Positions 1 to 8,799 of a stretch of DNA of 9,782 nt are shown in pieces. The stretch is taken from contig CP070726.1 in assembly GCA_020350865.1 (NCBI GenBank), positions 1,799,357 to 1,809,138 of the forward strand, written 5' to 3'. Origin of the DNA: Thermoplasmata archaeon. Its GTDB lineage: Archaea > Thermoplasmatota > Thermoplasmata > GCA-020350865. The notes under the pieces are model-generated. The model ran no database searches. It had not been told where the DNA came from and saw only the letters and a program-made list of their open reading frames with translations. Every line of letters begins with the position of its first letter. Position 1 is the first letter of the stretch. The position numbers and the translations under genes are program-made.

Positions 1-1538
<1,538 letters not shown>

Positions 1539-1555
1539 AAATTCACATCCATAAC

Positions 1556-2233
1556 TTATTGAGCCTCGAGATGCTTTATGAGGTTCTGAACAGATAGATT
1601 GGTTACCACCAGAGGAATCCTCTCCATATCAGCGAGCTTGATGGCCAGATCATCCACCCGCTCGGGTCTCTGGAACACGACCATTGCAGGTTTCAGGGGA
1701 TGGGCCCTTATGGCAACCATGGGGCTTCTGCCGTACTTCACACCTGTGAAGATTAATGCCCTCTGGCTGCTCCATCCGTATATCTTTAGGTAGTCCGAGG
1801 AATCCAGGGCAAGAATGGCCCTGAGGCTGTCTATCACCGTGTAACCGTGCACATCGCTCTTCAGAGGATCGCTTGACATGTTCTTTCCCTTGATTGCCGC
1901 CATAAAATCCCTGGTTGGAATGGGGACGGGGAACTCCTTCATGCTCAGAATGACATCGCTTTGCTCCTCTGACTCGTAGCGCTTGATGATCTTGCCTCCC
2001 CTTTCCTCGTCTAAGAAGACCAGGGCGTCCACCAGTTTCTTGACCGTACCAACGCCCGGGGATTTTCTTCTTCCCGACTCGTAGTCGCTGATCACCGAGG
2101 GTGAGATGGAAAGATGCTCTGCCAGCTCCTGCTGGCTCACGGAAAAGGCCTCCCTCCATTTCCTGATGGTGACACCGGGCTCCCCGGAGAGCGAGATTTC
2201 CCCTGCCATCTTCTCCTTGAGTTCTATTTTCAT
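1556..2233 (-). CDS. HTH (Xre/Cro-CI type) transcriptional regulator next to the mevalonate genes
   Basis: A 225-residue DNA-binding protein. Residues 22-75 form a helix-turn-helix of the Cro/CI class: [19 protein letters not shown], then [20 protein letters not shown], in which the second helix and the recognition helix are clear. The C-terminal 130 residues ([14 protein letters not shown] region, [48 protein letters not shown]) are an alpha/beta domain that I cannot tie to a known ligand; it resembles the archaeal predicted regulator family usually found beside HMG-CoA synthase. The start ATG at 2233 lies 27 nt from the centre of a TTTATATA box, so the mRNA is probably leaderless. The stop is 17 nt before HMG-CoA synthase. 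Inference: it senses a metabolite and controls the mevalonate genes and itself. The family call is strong; the target is not shown by the sequence. Confidence 0.9.
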   Translation of the reverse strand: MKIELKEKMAGEISLSGEPGVTIRKWREAFSVSQQELAEHLSISPSVISDYESGRRKSPGVGTVKKLVDALVFLDEERGGKIIKRYESEEQSDVILSMKEFPVPIPTRDFMAAIKGKNMSSDPLKSDVHGYTVIDSLRAILALDSSDYLKIYGWSSQRALIFTGVKYGRSPMVAIRAHPLKPAMVVFQRPERVDDLAIKLADMERIPLVVTNLSVQNLIKHLEAQ

Positions 2234-2256
2234 AGGAGGGGGAAAGGAAGACGGGG

Positions 2257-2264
2257 TATATAAA
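2257..2264 (-). promoter_or_regulatory. TATA box of the regulator/HMGS/thiolase operon
   Basis: On the minus strand this reads TTTATATA. Its centre is 27 nt from the regulator ATG, so transcription starting at the usual archaeal distance (about 25 nt) would begin at or next to the start codon. No promoter is visible before the synthase or thiolase, so this probably drives all three genes. Confidence 0.75.
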
Positions 2265-2267
2265 TAT

Positions 2268-2285
2268 GTCGAAGTCCAATTCGAC
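2268..2285. promoter_or_regulatory. Inverted repeat abutting the TATA box, candidate operator
   Basis: GTCGAAGTCCAATTCGAC: perfect 6-bp arms (GTCGAA / TTCGAC) with a 6-bp centre. It ends three bases upstream of the TATA box, where TFB contacts the promoter, so a protein bound here would block initiation. Autoregulation by the adjacent HTH protein is the simplest reading but is inferred. The nine bases CGTCGAATT on the minus strand also occur near 3471-3479 in front of the next membrane gene, which may be chance. Confidence 0.4.
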
Positions 2286-2365
2286 GATAGCCTTAATCAT
2301 AGTATTTTCCGGGATAAAAGATGCGGGCTGTCAGAGCCCTCAGGCCCTCTTCCGGAACCTTTCCC

Positions 2366-3446
2366 TCAACTCCTCCACTGGTCGATTTTGGCTTTATTAA
2401 GGGTTTTTTCATCGATGCCTCTTTGTATGAGGGCTGCGATCCTTTCCGCATCCCAATTCTTGACGAAAATCCATGTGGTTCCCTGAGCCCTGATTCTGAT
2501 AACCGGAAACCTGTAGTTCGATTCCTTGAGAACTGCAAGTTCAGATATGGCATCAAAGGGTATGAAGGTTCTTTTTGCCAAGAAAAGTCCCGCAGGCCTC
2601 CTTTCCTGCGCAAGGGGGGGATAGAAGCCCCTCTCAAATACCACAAGATTGTCGAAGACAGCTATCATGAAGAACATGTATACAAGGAGGATTAAAAAGA
2701 TCCACAAGGGCGTGAAAAAAATGAACTCGGTGATGCTATCGCCATAGAAAAAGGCTGACCAGAAAGACCCGATAACAAGGCATGAGGTGAAAAGAGAAAC
2801 GAAAAGCCACGCAATTATCCCATAAGCGTATCTTTTTGACCTGAATTTCCACAGCATCTCCCCTTTTTCGATAACCTGGGCGAGGTGTGCCTCAAATGGT
2901 TTTTCTTCTGCTTTTTCGAAAAATTCCCCGTCGACTTCGTCAATTAAATATTTGAAAGTGTCTTTGTTCATATCCCTCAATTTCCCGATTTTTACCAGGG
3001 ATCCGTACAGGGTTTTATCGAGGATGATCCGGATCCTTTTCTCAGGTATCCAAACATATATATCTACTGATGATCTGAAAGGCACCATGCCGTACTTATG
3101 CTCCTTTTTCACCTCATACTTCAATCCCAGTTTGCTGAGCAGACCGAATAAGTGAGTGGCCACGGTTTCGATATCCTGACCCTCGAAGCCCTTCCTCCAC
3201 AGATCGGATTTGCTGTTGAGATATAGGGAAAAGGGGATGAACAAGAGTACAAGAAAGAACCCGTAAACGGATATCAAAATGATTATGCTTGTAAGGGTTC
3301 CAATATCCTGGGATTTGTTAATTAATACAATAATGATTGCAGAAAGCGGAACAAGTCCGGTAAAAAAGAAGATAGTAAGCAAGGAATTTCATTCTGAGAT
3401 TTCTTTGCCATCCTCTCGATTTTATATCCCTTTTCAGTTCATCCAT
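2366..3446 (-). CDS. Membrane protein with C-terminal domain shared with the 3569-4201 gene; frame broken by one base near the N-terminus
   Basis: Not recognised as a named family. Read without correction, the long frame begins with a TTG at 3382 and gives 338 residues. An ATG at 3446, 8 nt after a GGAG site, opens a second frame, MDELKRDIKSRGWQRNLR then MKFLAYYLLF, which runs into the run of six A (plus strand, 3362-3367). Removing one base there joins both frames into 359 residues and completes a first membrane helix, KFLAYYLLFTGLVPLSAIII. Corrected layout: helices near 19-43 and 53-75; a cytosolic-looking domain 90-180 (KLGLKYEVKKEHKYGMVPFR, IRIILDKTLYGSLVKIG); helices 209-231 and 240-264; then a domain at 263-346 with VFDNLVVFERG, KRTFIPF and TWIFVKNWD. 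That last part matches the neighbouring gene. The break could be a sequencing error, a real mutation, or slippage. It has its own TATA box and is separate from the regulator operon. No enzymatic motif seen. Confidence 0.75.
3362..3367 (-). other. A6/T6 run at the frame break of the membrane gene
   Basis: The plus strand reads TAAAAAAGAA here. With six T on the coding strand, the ATG-3446 frame passes on to end at a stop after YRTCSAFCNHYCIN; with five T the frame continues as YYLLFTGLVPLS into the long downstream frame. The position of the run, exactly where both frames must join, makes it the likely site of a one-base insertion. Confidence 0.65.
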
Positions 3447-3490
3447 TATGCCTGCTCCATAAATCAATTAAATTCGACGCGACCGATGAC

Positions 3491-3498
3491 TTATATAG
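3491..3498 (-). promoter_or_regulatory. TATA box of the 2366-3446 membrane gene
   Basis: On the minus strand CTATATAA. A start of transcription about 25 nt downstream (near 3469) gives a leader of about 23 nt that contains GGAG at 3458-3455, 8 nt before the ATG at 3446. This fits the ATG-3446 start better than the TTG at 3382. A second AT-rich word, ATATAAA at 3427-3421, lies inside the reading frame and is less likely. Confidence 0.55.
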
Positions 3499-3544
3499 AT
3501 GTTTAGATTCATTATCTTTTTCTGTATGGAATGGGCATTAGGCT

Positions 3545-3552
3545 AAAAAAAA
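3545..3552 (-). terminator. Oligo-T terminator after the 3569-4201 gene
   Basis: Eight T in a row on the minus strand, 16 nt after the TGA stop. Archaeal RNA polymerase stops at such U-rich tracts without a required hairpin. It separates the two membrane protein genes into different transcripts. Confidence 0.55.
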
Positions 3553-3568
3553 GAGGGACTGAGAATCC

Positions 3569-4201
3569 TCATGCCTGCTCGACTACCGGCTTTTCATCCT
3601 GCTCCCCTTTCGTTTCCTCCACCCCCACCATATCATGCTCAGCCTTTGCAATGATGCTCTCCAGCTCGAAGTCCAGGATGTACTTGTTGTTGATCCCCGT
3701 CCGAATTATTCGAGCCAGCAGACCGACATCCCAGTTGGAATTGATGATCCATGTCCTTTCCAGTGCCGAAAAAACGATTGCGGATGCGGGTTTGGGCTGG
3801 TCGATTACCTCCATGTCCGCAATAACAGAAAATGGGATGAATGTCCGCTTCGAAGGCAGGGTCCGCCGCAGCTTTTTTTCCTTGGATACGGGGGGAAGAA
3901 TGCCCCTTTCGAAGATTACGATGTTGTCGAATACGACAAGGAAATACGTGTAGGCCACAAAGACGGTTATAAGGTAGAAGACGGTGAGTATGAGGAATTT
4001 CGTATCATCATCTGCACGGGTGAGGATGATGCGGGAAAAATCGACAACCATCCATGCAAGGACGCAAACGAGCACTAAAAGCAGCGCCCGCTGCCTTTTA
4101 AAAACCTTTGACCTCACAGTGTGAAGAGCAGCTCCACTTTCGGGCAGGGCACTTCCCTCTTTGATGCCTTCAGCTTTGCCCGCCTGCTTCTCATCTGCCA
4201 T
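3569..4201 (-). CDS. Two-helix membrane protein, shorter paralogue of the 2366-3446 gene
   Basis: Unrecognised 210-residue protein. A charged N-terminal tail (1-38, rich in Glu, Lys, Gly) precedes two membrane helices at about 39-60 (ALLLVLVCVLAWMVVDF) and 69-92 (FLILTVFYLITVFVAYTYFL). A soluble domain follows directly: FDNIVIFERG (91-100), KRTFIPF (118-124), TWI (150-152) and NWD (156-158), ending in an acidic tail (180-210). This domain aligns with the end of the neighbouring membrane gene at 32 of 88 positions; its size and beta-rich pattern recall small PH-like membrane-associated domains, which is only a guess. ATG 4201 was chosen because GGAG lies 8 nt upstream. The frame stays open back to 4330, but a TATA box sits inside that stretch, so upstream starts would not be transcribed from it. 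Function unknown. Confidence 0.8.
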   Translation of the reverse strand: MADEKQAGKAEGIKEGSALPESGAALHTVRSKVFKRQRALLLVLVCVLAWMVVDFSRIILTRADDDTKFLILTVFYLITVFVAYTYFLVVFDNIVIFERGILPPVSKEKKLRRTLPSKRTFIPFSVIADMEVIDQPKPASAIVFSALERTWIINSNWDVGLLARIIRTGINNKYILDFELESIIAKAEHDMVGVEETKGEQDEKPVVEQA

Positions 4202-4270
4202 GATTTCGTCTCCGCACCCGGTTGAAACACCCAAAACATCACGATAAACGAGGTCATTCCTCATTATGGT

Positions 4271-4279
4271 TTTTATAAG
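4271..4279 (-). promoter_or_regulatory. TATA box of the 3569-4201 membrane gene
   Basis: Minus strand CTTATAAAA. A transcript starting about 25 nt downstream (near 4250) would have a leader of about 50 nt before the ATG at 4201, with a GGAG site at 4213-4210. The 245-bp divergent spacer 4202-4446 otherwise holds the opposing promoter and a GGTTAACC palindrome at 4355-4362; no gene was seen in it. Confidence 0.5.
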
Positions 4280-4400
4280 GTTATTAAAAAGAATTCTACT
4301 CTCTCTGAGAACTGTTTTTGCATGAGGCACACCAGGAAATGAGAACGTATAATGGGTTAACCAACTAATTCCCCAGATAGGTATGATAATCCAGGTTAGC

Positions 4401-4437
4401 CTTATATACTTTCAGTCCCATTTACAATGGGGGGAGG
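4401..4437 (+). promoter_or_regulatory. TATA box and ribosome site of the secreted protein gene
   Basis: CTTATATACT at 4401-4410 is a good archaeal TATA box. Initiation about 25 nt on falls near 4430, just before GGGGGAGG at 4430-4437, a strong Shine-Dalgarno match 9 nt ahead of the ATG at 4447. This fixes the start codon and shows that the gene has its own promoter, divergent from the membrane genes. Confidence 0.7.
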
Positions 4438-4446
4438 CGAGAAAAC

Positions 4447-7400
4447 ATGATATCCACCAAATTAATTGGAATTCTGACAGCCTGCATGCTGGTCATAGGA
4501 GGTCTTCCGGTCCTTGACATTCCTCAAAACACAGAACCTGATGGGCTTTATCTTCCGAGTATCGAGGGGATCGAGGAAAATTCTCAGGGTTATGGTCCCA
4601 ATGCCCTGGGAATTGATGACATTGAAGAAATGCACAACCTTGAGATCACAGCAGAGGGTGATATTCAACTGGATAAACAGGAAGAGACGGCTCCCGATGC
4701 AAATACCGTCGTACTTTACGATTTTGATGAGGATAGTGGGGATGTAGTATATGATAAGGGTCCCAACCAGATCCACGGTCAAATAACAAATCCGATATGG
4801 GTCGAAGGCAAATACAACGGCGGACTGCTGCTGCAGAATCAAGGAGAATTTGGCAATGACAGCGCTATCGTCGGTGACCTCAATTTGAATCCCTCGTCTT
4901 CACCTAATAACCGATTCGAAATGCAGACCCCTTTTGGCCTAATCGACATAGACACACTTCACACCCATGGTTCCGGCTATTCCTACAATGGCACGGCAAC
5001 TGAAATAAGGATAAAACCGAAGGCCCAGGGCCGGACATTGGTATTGAATGGTCAGACCATTCAACTCGCCCCAAATAGACGCTACACCGTTACATCCTCT
5101 TCAATGACAGTTTATCTGCGCAACACACAGGGCGGTGCCAAATGGAACCAGGCCAAGGGGCACTGGTGGATAGATATTTGCGCAGCCAATGCCACCATAA
5201 TCCCATTTCCCGCTCCCAGCGAGGTGGAGAGGCATTACGTGCTTCTTGGCAACAATTCCGCATTTGATATCGAAAATGAGATAACGATCGAAGCCTGGGT
5301 CAATCCTTCGATTGTCTGTACCGCCCACCCGATAATCATGAAATCCGAGGCATATTCACTGGAATTGGTACCCGGAAGCCAGGATTGTTATCTTAGAGGG
5401 GCCCTCTTCATCGACGGTTCTTGGCGGTTCATTGAGGATGATACGACCCCCATAATTATCGGTGATTGGACCCATGTGGCCCTTGCCTATGACTCCGTCA
5501 ATATGAGCCTTTACATTGATAACCAACTTGTTTCCACACGACCCCATATGGGGGCCATCAATGTGAATTCGAATCCGGTATACATCGGAAGAAATACGGA
5601 AAGCGACGCATATTATTGCGGAATAATAGATGAGGTTAGGATATCGGACAAGGCGTTCACCGATTTTGATCATATCTGGCACACATATTTCAGGGAAGGT
5701 TATCTCATCACCACCCAAACGGACCTTCCCTTGGGCATGATGTGGGGTTACTGCGCGCTTGCCGGAAGCCTGTTGGAGCACATCGACCTCGAAGCATTGA
5801 CCCCTAACGGCCAGACAATATTGACGATACCTTCCGTTTACACAGTGGGGGACCTATCTGCAATCGATCCTGTGCAATACCCCTCCATAAAGCTCAAATT
5901 TACCCTGTTAAGACACGAATTCGAAACACCGGTGCTCTCCAATTATACAGTCGGACATGTGTATTCAATAGATCCTTGGATATACTTCGATATCGATAAT
6001 ACCCACGAAGTCGTGATCACCGCAAGAAGTCTGGTTGTCGAGCAGCAGCAGATCGTTACAACCACCACCGTGATTTTGGATACTCCCTCCGAAAGGATTG
6101 TTCATTACCGTTTCGAGGACACGATCGGCAGTGTAGAGATGACCGTGCAGATCAATTATCTTGGCAATGTCACCGACATCCGGATTCTGGATTTGAAACA
6201 CAACAGCGATCCCCCTCAGGTCCAAGACGAAAACCTTATTCGATTTGACTATACACTGACCCCCACAGGCGATATCGAAACACTGGGAATGGACATAGCC
6301 ACTTCCGATTTCAGCGGGAATGTCCAATCGGATTATATCGGAAGATATACCCATGTACTATTCCCTGACCTTTGGGGGCCCCTTGCAGCCCAGTTTGAGG
6401 AGGCCATTGCTTACGGTTACGTCCCAACCTATTGGGTGTTCTACCTTTACCAGATATGGAAGGATCATCCCGATATGAACCAAAGGGGACCGCTGTATTG
6501 GTGTTTTTCCTCCCCCTGGGCCGATTCATATGACAGCGACGGGGTTTGCAATTTTGTCGAGTACATGTTCGGCATATGGGATGTGGCAATCCAGGACCCC
6601 AAATGGGCATTTGATTCCGAAAGGGAATTGAAAAATCCAAGTAATCAGGGCTATTACATAGACAGGGATGAAAATAATAAAACGGAAACAGGTATTATCG
6701 AACTCGATTCCAATGGGAACGGAAAGGTCGACTTAAATGAATTCGAAATCATTGGCGATGGGTGGTCGGACTACAAGGAGATATACCTCACCCGCACACT
6801 GCCCTCCGTTATCAACAAGCGATGGCTCATGCTTGTGGGCGGTGGGGGCAACAAAGACAACAATGACCCCAGGTTTTGGAATACTTTGAACAATATCTAC
6901 AAAACCTTTGTGGGAAAGCCGGGTGAGGTAAGACCGTTTACCTCTGTAACTGATGGAGGCCCTGAGGTAATTTCCAAAATGAATGGAGTGCTGATACTGT
7001 ATGCCAACGGAGAACTGCCCGGAGATGCAGACGATCCACGGTGGGACGGCGATCTAACGACGGGCAGCTGGGGTAACGGCAGTGACGGAGATAACATGCA
7101 CGGATACGAAATATCAAATAACATACCCTGGAAATATCAACCGAGAAAGGATCAGTCCGGGGCTTACCTGGAAACCATACCCATAAGGAGTGTGATCGGC
7201 ACGGGGAGAAACGAGACCGGCTATTCGAATATAACCATAGGACTGGAATTCATTTCCCAACAATTGGTAAGGGGTGATTTCCTCTGGATCATGGTCGCTG
7301 CCCATGGATTCTCAAACGGCTTCGGTATATGGGGCAGCCAGTATACGTATTCAGGGTCAAAAGATTTCAAGGATGGTCTAGATTATTTCAAGAACACCGG

Positions 7401-8040
7401 AACAAAGGTGATTACCATGATTGGTTCATGCAATTCCGCAGGAGTCTTAACATACGGTCTTGCAGGAAAGGATAGGATATTTTTAACGAGCTCGAAGAAT
7501 ACCGAGAAATCCTATATTTGCGACGGGTTGACCATATCCGGCACTAACTGCTCCGGCACCACCTATCCATTCGATGAGCCCGGTAACGGGACAACCGATT
7601 TTCACGAGGTCGAATTGTTCTACCATTTTGTCAATTGCTGGGCGGGCCAGGACTGGAGGCTTTTGGGGGGCGTGATATCAACACCTGCAAACGAGGACCA
7701 ATCCCCTGCCGGCAGGGACAAGGACGTGAGGGGGGATGGCAAAAAACGGAGAGATAAGGGATGGCGTGATATGTATGGCACGAAACTGTTGACAGACAGG
7801 ATCGACATCTCCTTGCTGGAGGCATTCAATTTCGTATCTGCAATGGAAAGCCATCACCCGATGTACACGGTTCAGCAGAACACCCAGAAATACTCCACAC
7901 CCTGCCTGGAGGATGACGGTGATTCAGATTACGGCACCGTGTCATTGACCTACAATCCATCCGACGGGAAATACTATTATAATTTCCTGCCTGACGCTTC
8001 GACCGGTAATGGATACGTTTCGAACCATATTTATTTGTAA
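4447..8040 (+). CDS. Secreted 1197-residue protein: split LamG domain, EF-hand-type loops and C-terminal legumain-like (clan CD) peptidase domain
   Basis: Begins with a signal peptide (KLIGILTACMLVIGGLPVL, residues 5-23). A LamG/concanavalin-like fold starts at 86-131 (VVLYDFDEDSG, KYNGGLLLQ) and resumes at 262-405 (YVLLGNNSAFDIENEITIEAWV, WTHVALAYD, IDEVRIS); residues 132-260 are inserted between two of its strands. Beta-rich modules follow at 415-510 (TTQTDLPLGMMWG, PSIKLKFTL) and 510-640. Two calcium-type loops appear: DSYDSDGVCNFVEY (693-706) and the canonical EF-hand DSNGNGKVDLNE (754-765). From 790 a clan CD cysteine peptidase fold is seen: RWLMLVGGGG (792-801), VAAHG with His953, IGSCNSAG with Cys995, and DRIFLTSSKNTEKSY after it. 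The 42-residue His-Cys distance and the last segment fit the C13 (legumain) family. It has about a dozen Cys, suggesting disulfides. No C-terminal membrane anchor. Likely a calcium-stabilised extracellular peptidase or carbohydrate-binding processing enzyme; substrate unknown. Confidence 0.85.
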   Translation: MISTKLIGILTACMLVIGGLPVLDIPQNTEPDGLYLPSIEGIEENSQGYGPNALGIDDIEEMHNLEITAEGDIQLDKQEETAPDANTVVLYDFDEDSGDVVYDKGPNQIHGQITNPIWVEGKYNGGLLLQNQGEFGNDSAIVGDLNLNPSSSPNNRFEMQTPFGLIDIDTLHTHGSGYSYNGTATEIRIKPKAQGRTLVLNGQTIQLAPNRRYTVTSSSMTVYLRNTQGGAKWNQAKGHWWIDICAANATIIPFPAPSEVERHYVLLGNNSAFDIENEITIEAWVNPSIVCTAHPIIMKSEAYSLELVPGSQDCYLRGALFIDGSWRFIEDDTTPIIIGDWTHVALAYDSVNMSLYIDNQLVSTRPHMGAINVNSNPVYIGRNTESDAYYCGIIDEVRISDKAFTDFDHIWHTYFREGYLITTQTDLPLGMMWGYCALAGSLLEHIDLEALTPNGQTILTIPSVYTVGDLSAIDPVQYPSIKLKFTLLRHEFETPVLSNYTVGHVYSIDPWIYFDIDNTHEVVITARSLVVEQQQIVTTTTVILDTPSERIVHYRFEDTIGSVEMTVQINYLGNVTDIRILDLKHNSDPPQVQDENLIRFDYTLTPTGDIETLGMDIATSDFSGNVQSDYIGRYTHVLFPDLWGPLAAQFEEAIAYGYVPTYWVFYLYQIWKDHPDMNQRGPLYWCFSSPWADSYDSDGVCNFVEYMFGIWDVAIQDPKWAFDSERELKNPSNQGYYIDRDENNKTETGIIELDSNGNGKVDLNEFEIIGDGWSDYKEIYLTRTLPSVINKRWLMLVGGGGNKDNNDPRFWNTLNNIYKTFVGKPGEVRPFTSVTDGGPEVISKMNGVLILYANGELPGDADDPRWDGDLTTGSWGNGSDGDNMHGYEISNNIPWKYQPRKDQSGAYLETIPIRSVIGTGRNETGYSNITIGLEFISQQLVRGDFLWIMVAAHGFSNGFGIWGSQYTYSGSKDFKDGLDYFKNTGTKVITMIGSCNSAGVLTYGLAGKDRIFLTSSKNTEKSYICDGLTISGTNCSGTTYPFDEPGNGTTDFHEVELFYHFVNCWAGQDWRLLGGVISTPANEDQSPAGRDKDVRGDGKKRRDKGWRDMYGTKLLTDRIDISLLEAFNFVSAMESHHPMYTVQQNTQKYSTPCLEDDGDSDYGTVSLTYNPSDGKYYYNFLPDASTGNGYVSNHIYL

Positions 8041-8103
8041 CACGTTAATCAAGGATCGATTTTATTCCATGTTGTTTCCTCTAGAGCATGCTTTTGAGAA
8101 AGA

Positions 8104-8110
8104 AATATAA
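8104..8110 (+). promoter_or_regulatory. TATA box of the aldolase/HD operon
   Basis: AATATAA, centred 27 nt before the ATG at 8134, the same geometry as the regulator promoter at 2257-2264. It implies a leaderless mRNA and decides between the two in-frame ATGs at 8119 and 8134. The rest of the 8041-8103 spacer shows only short T runs (TTTT near 8060), at best a weak terminator for the preceding gene. Confidence 0.55.
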
Positions 8111-8133
8111 TCCCTCATATGGATTATCTGCCC

Positions 8134-8778
8134 ATGAATCCCGGGAAAAAGAACCTGATGTCCCGCATCATCGAATGCGGCAGGAGGGCTGCAGAAAAAG
8201 GGTTGATATGGGCCAATTCGGGCAATATCAGCCACAGGCTGGATGGGGAAAGAATCATCATAACAGGCTCTGGAGTGTTTCTTGGGGATTTAAAGGACGA
8301 GGACTTCACCGTTGTCTCATTGGATGTTGATCATGTGGAGGGCGAAGGCTCCCCATCCATAGAAACGCAAATGCACACAGCGTTTTACAAGACAAGGGAG
8401 AATGCAGAGGCAGTGTTCCATTCCCAGGCCTTCTTCACCACGCTGGTTTCCTGCACTGCCCTTGAGGTTGCCAACAACCTCTTTCCAGAATCCATGGCCT
8501 ACATACACAACGTGGGCAGGGTGCCGTATCATCACCCGGGCAGCATGGAGCTGGCAGGGGCTGTGGCAGAAAAAGCCCGAAACTGCGATTGCATCATTCT
8601 TTCCAACCACGGTGCCATCTGTGCGGGAGATGGCCTGGATTCGGTCATGCTCAAGACCGAGACCTTGGAGATGCTGTGCAGGTTGATTGTCCTCGGCAAT
8701 ATCGATAATATTGCATTGAATTATCTTCCCTTGGATGTGAAGGATGATTTCCTTGAGCATCTCAGGCATCTGAAATGA
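8134..8778 (+). CDS. Class II aldolase/adducin-family protein (FucA-like) with altered zinc ligand
   Basis: A 214-residue protein of the zinc-dependent class II aldolase family (L-fuculose-phosphate aldolase and relatives), which cleave or dehydrate sugar phosphates, typically giving dihydroxyacetone phosphate plus an aldehyde. Family marks: ANSGNIS phosphate-binding loop (residues 28-34), ITGSGVFLGDL, PSIETQMHTAFY, and NHGAICAGDGLD. By spacing, Glu77 matches the catalytic Glu73 of E. coli FucA, His96 matches His92 and His159 matches His155. The third zinc ligand, His94, is replaced by Gln98 (VFHSQAFFTTLVS); the spacing 19, 2 and 61 is identical to FucA, so the alignment is secure. Start chosen at 8134 because a TATA box is centred 27 nt upstream; ATG 8119 would lie only 12 nt from it. 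It is followed after 21 nt by an HD phosphohydrolase gene, probably co-transcribed. Substrate unknown; (deoxy)ribulose-type phosphate is a guess. Confidence 0.88.
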   Translation: MNPGKKNLMSRIIECGRRAAEKGLIWANSGNISHRLDGERIIITGSGVFLGDLKDEDFTVVSLDVDHVEGEGSPSIETQMHTAFYKTRENAEAVFHSQAFFTTLVSCTALEVANNLFPESMAYIHNVGRVPYHHPGSMELAGAVAEKARNCDCIILSNHGAICAGDGLDSVMLKTETLEMLCRLIVLGNIDNIALNYLPLDVKDDFLEHLRHLK

Positions 8779-8799
8779 GCATCATGCGGGGTGGTTTCA

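Noticed and set aside
3380..3382. TTG at 3382 as the true start of the larger membrane protein
   Set aside because: It has no ribosome site, cuts into a membrane helix, and ignores an upstream ATG with ribosome site and TATA box that joins in frame after a one-base correction. It remains the only start if the sequence is exactly right.
4202..4330. Longer N-terminus for the 3569-4201 membrane protein, starting at 4330 or 4264
   Set aside because: A good TATA box at 4271-4279 lies inside or just ahead of this extension, while ATG 4201 has a GGAG site at 8 nt and begins a typical charged tail.
4355..4362. GGTTAACC palindrome in the divergent spacer as an operator
   Set aside because: Eight bases only, about 50 nt upstream of the nearest TATA box and without a second copy; such a word is expected by chance at this level.
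4474..4485. LTAC near residues 10-13 of the secreted protein as a lipoprotein lipobox
   Set aside because: The Cys lies in the middle of the hydrophobic stretch with about ten more apolar residues after it; a lipobox Cys should close the stretch. An ordinary signal peptide fits better.
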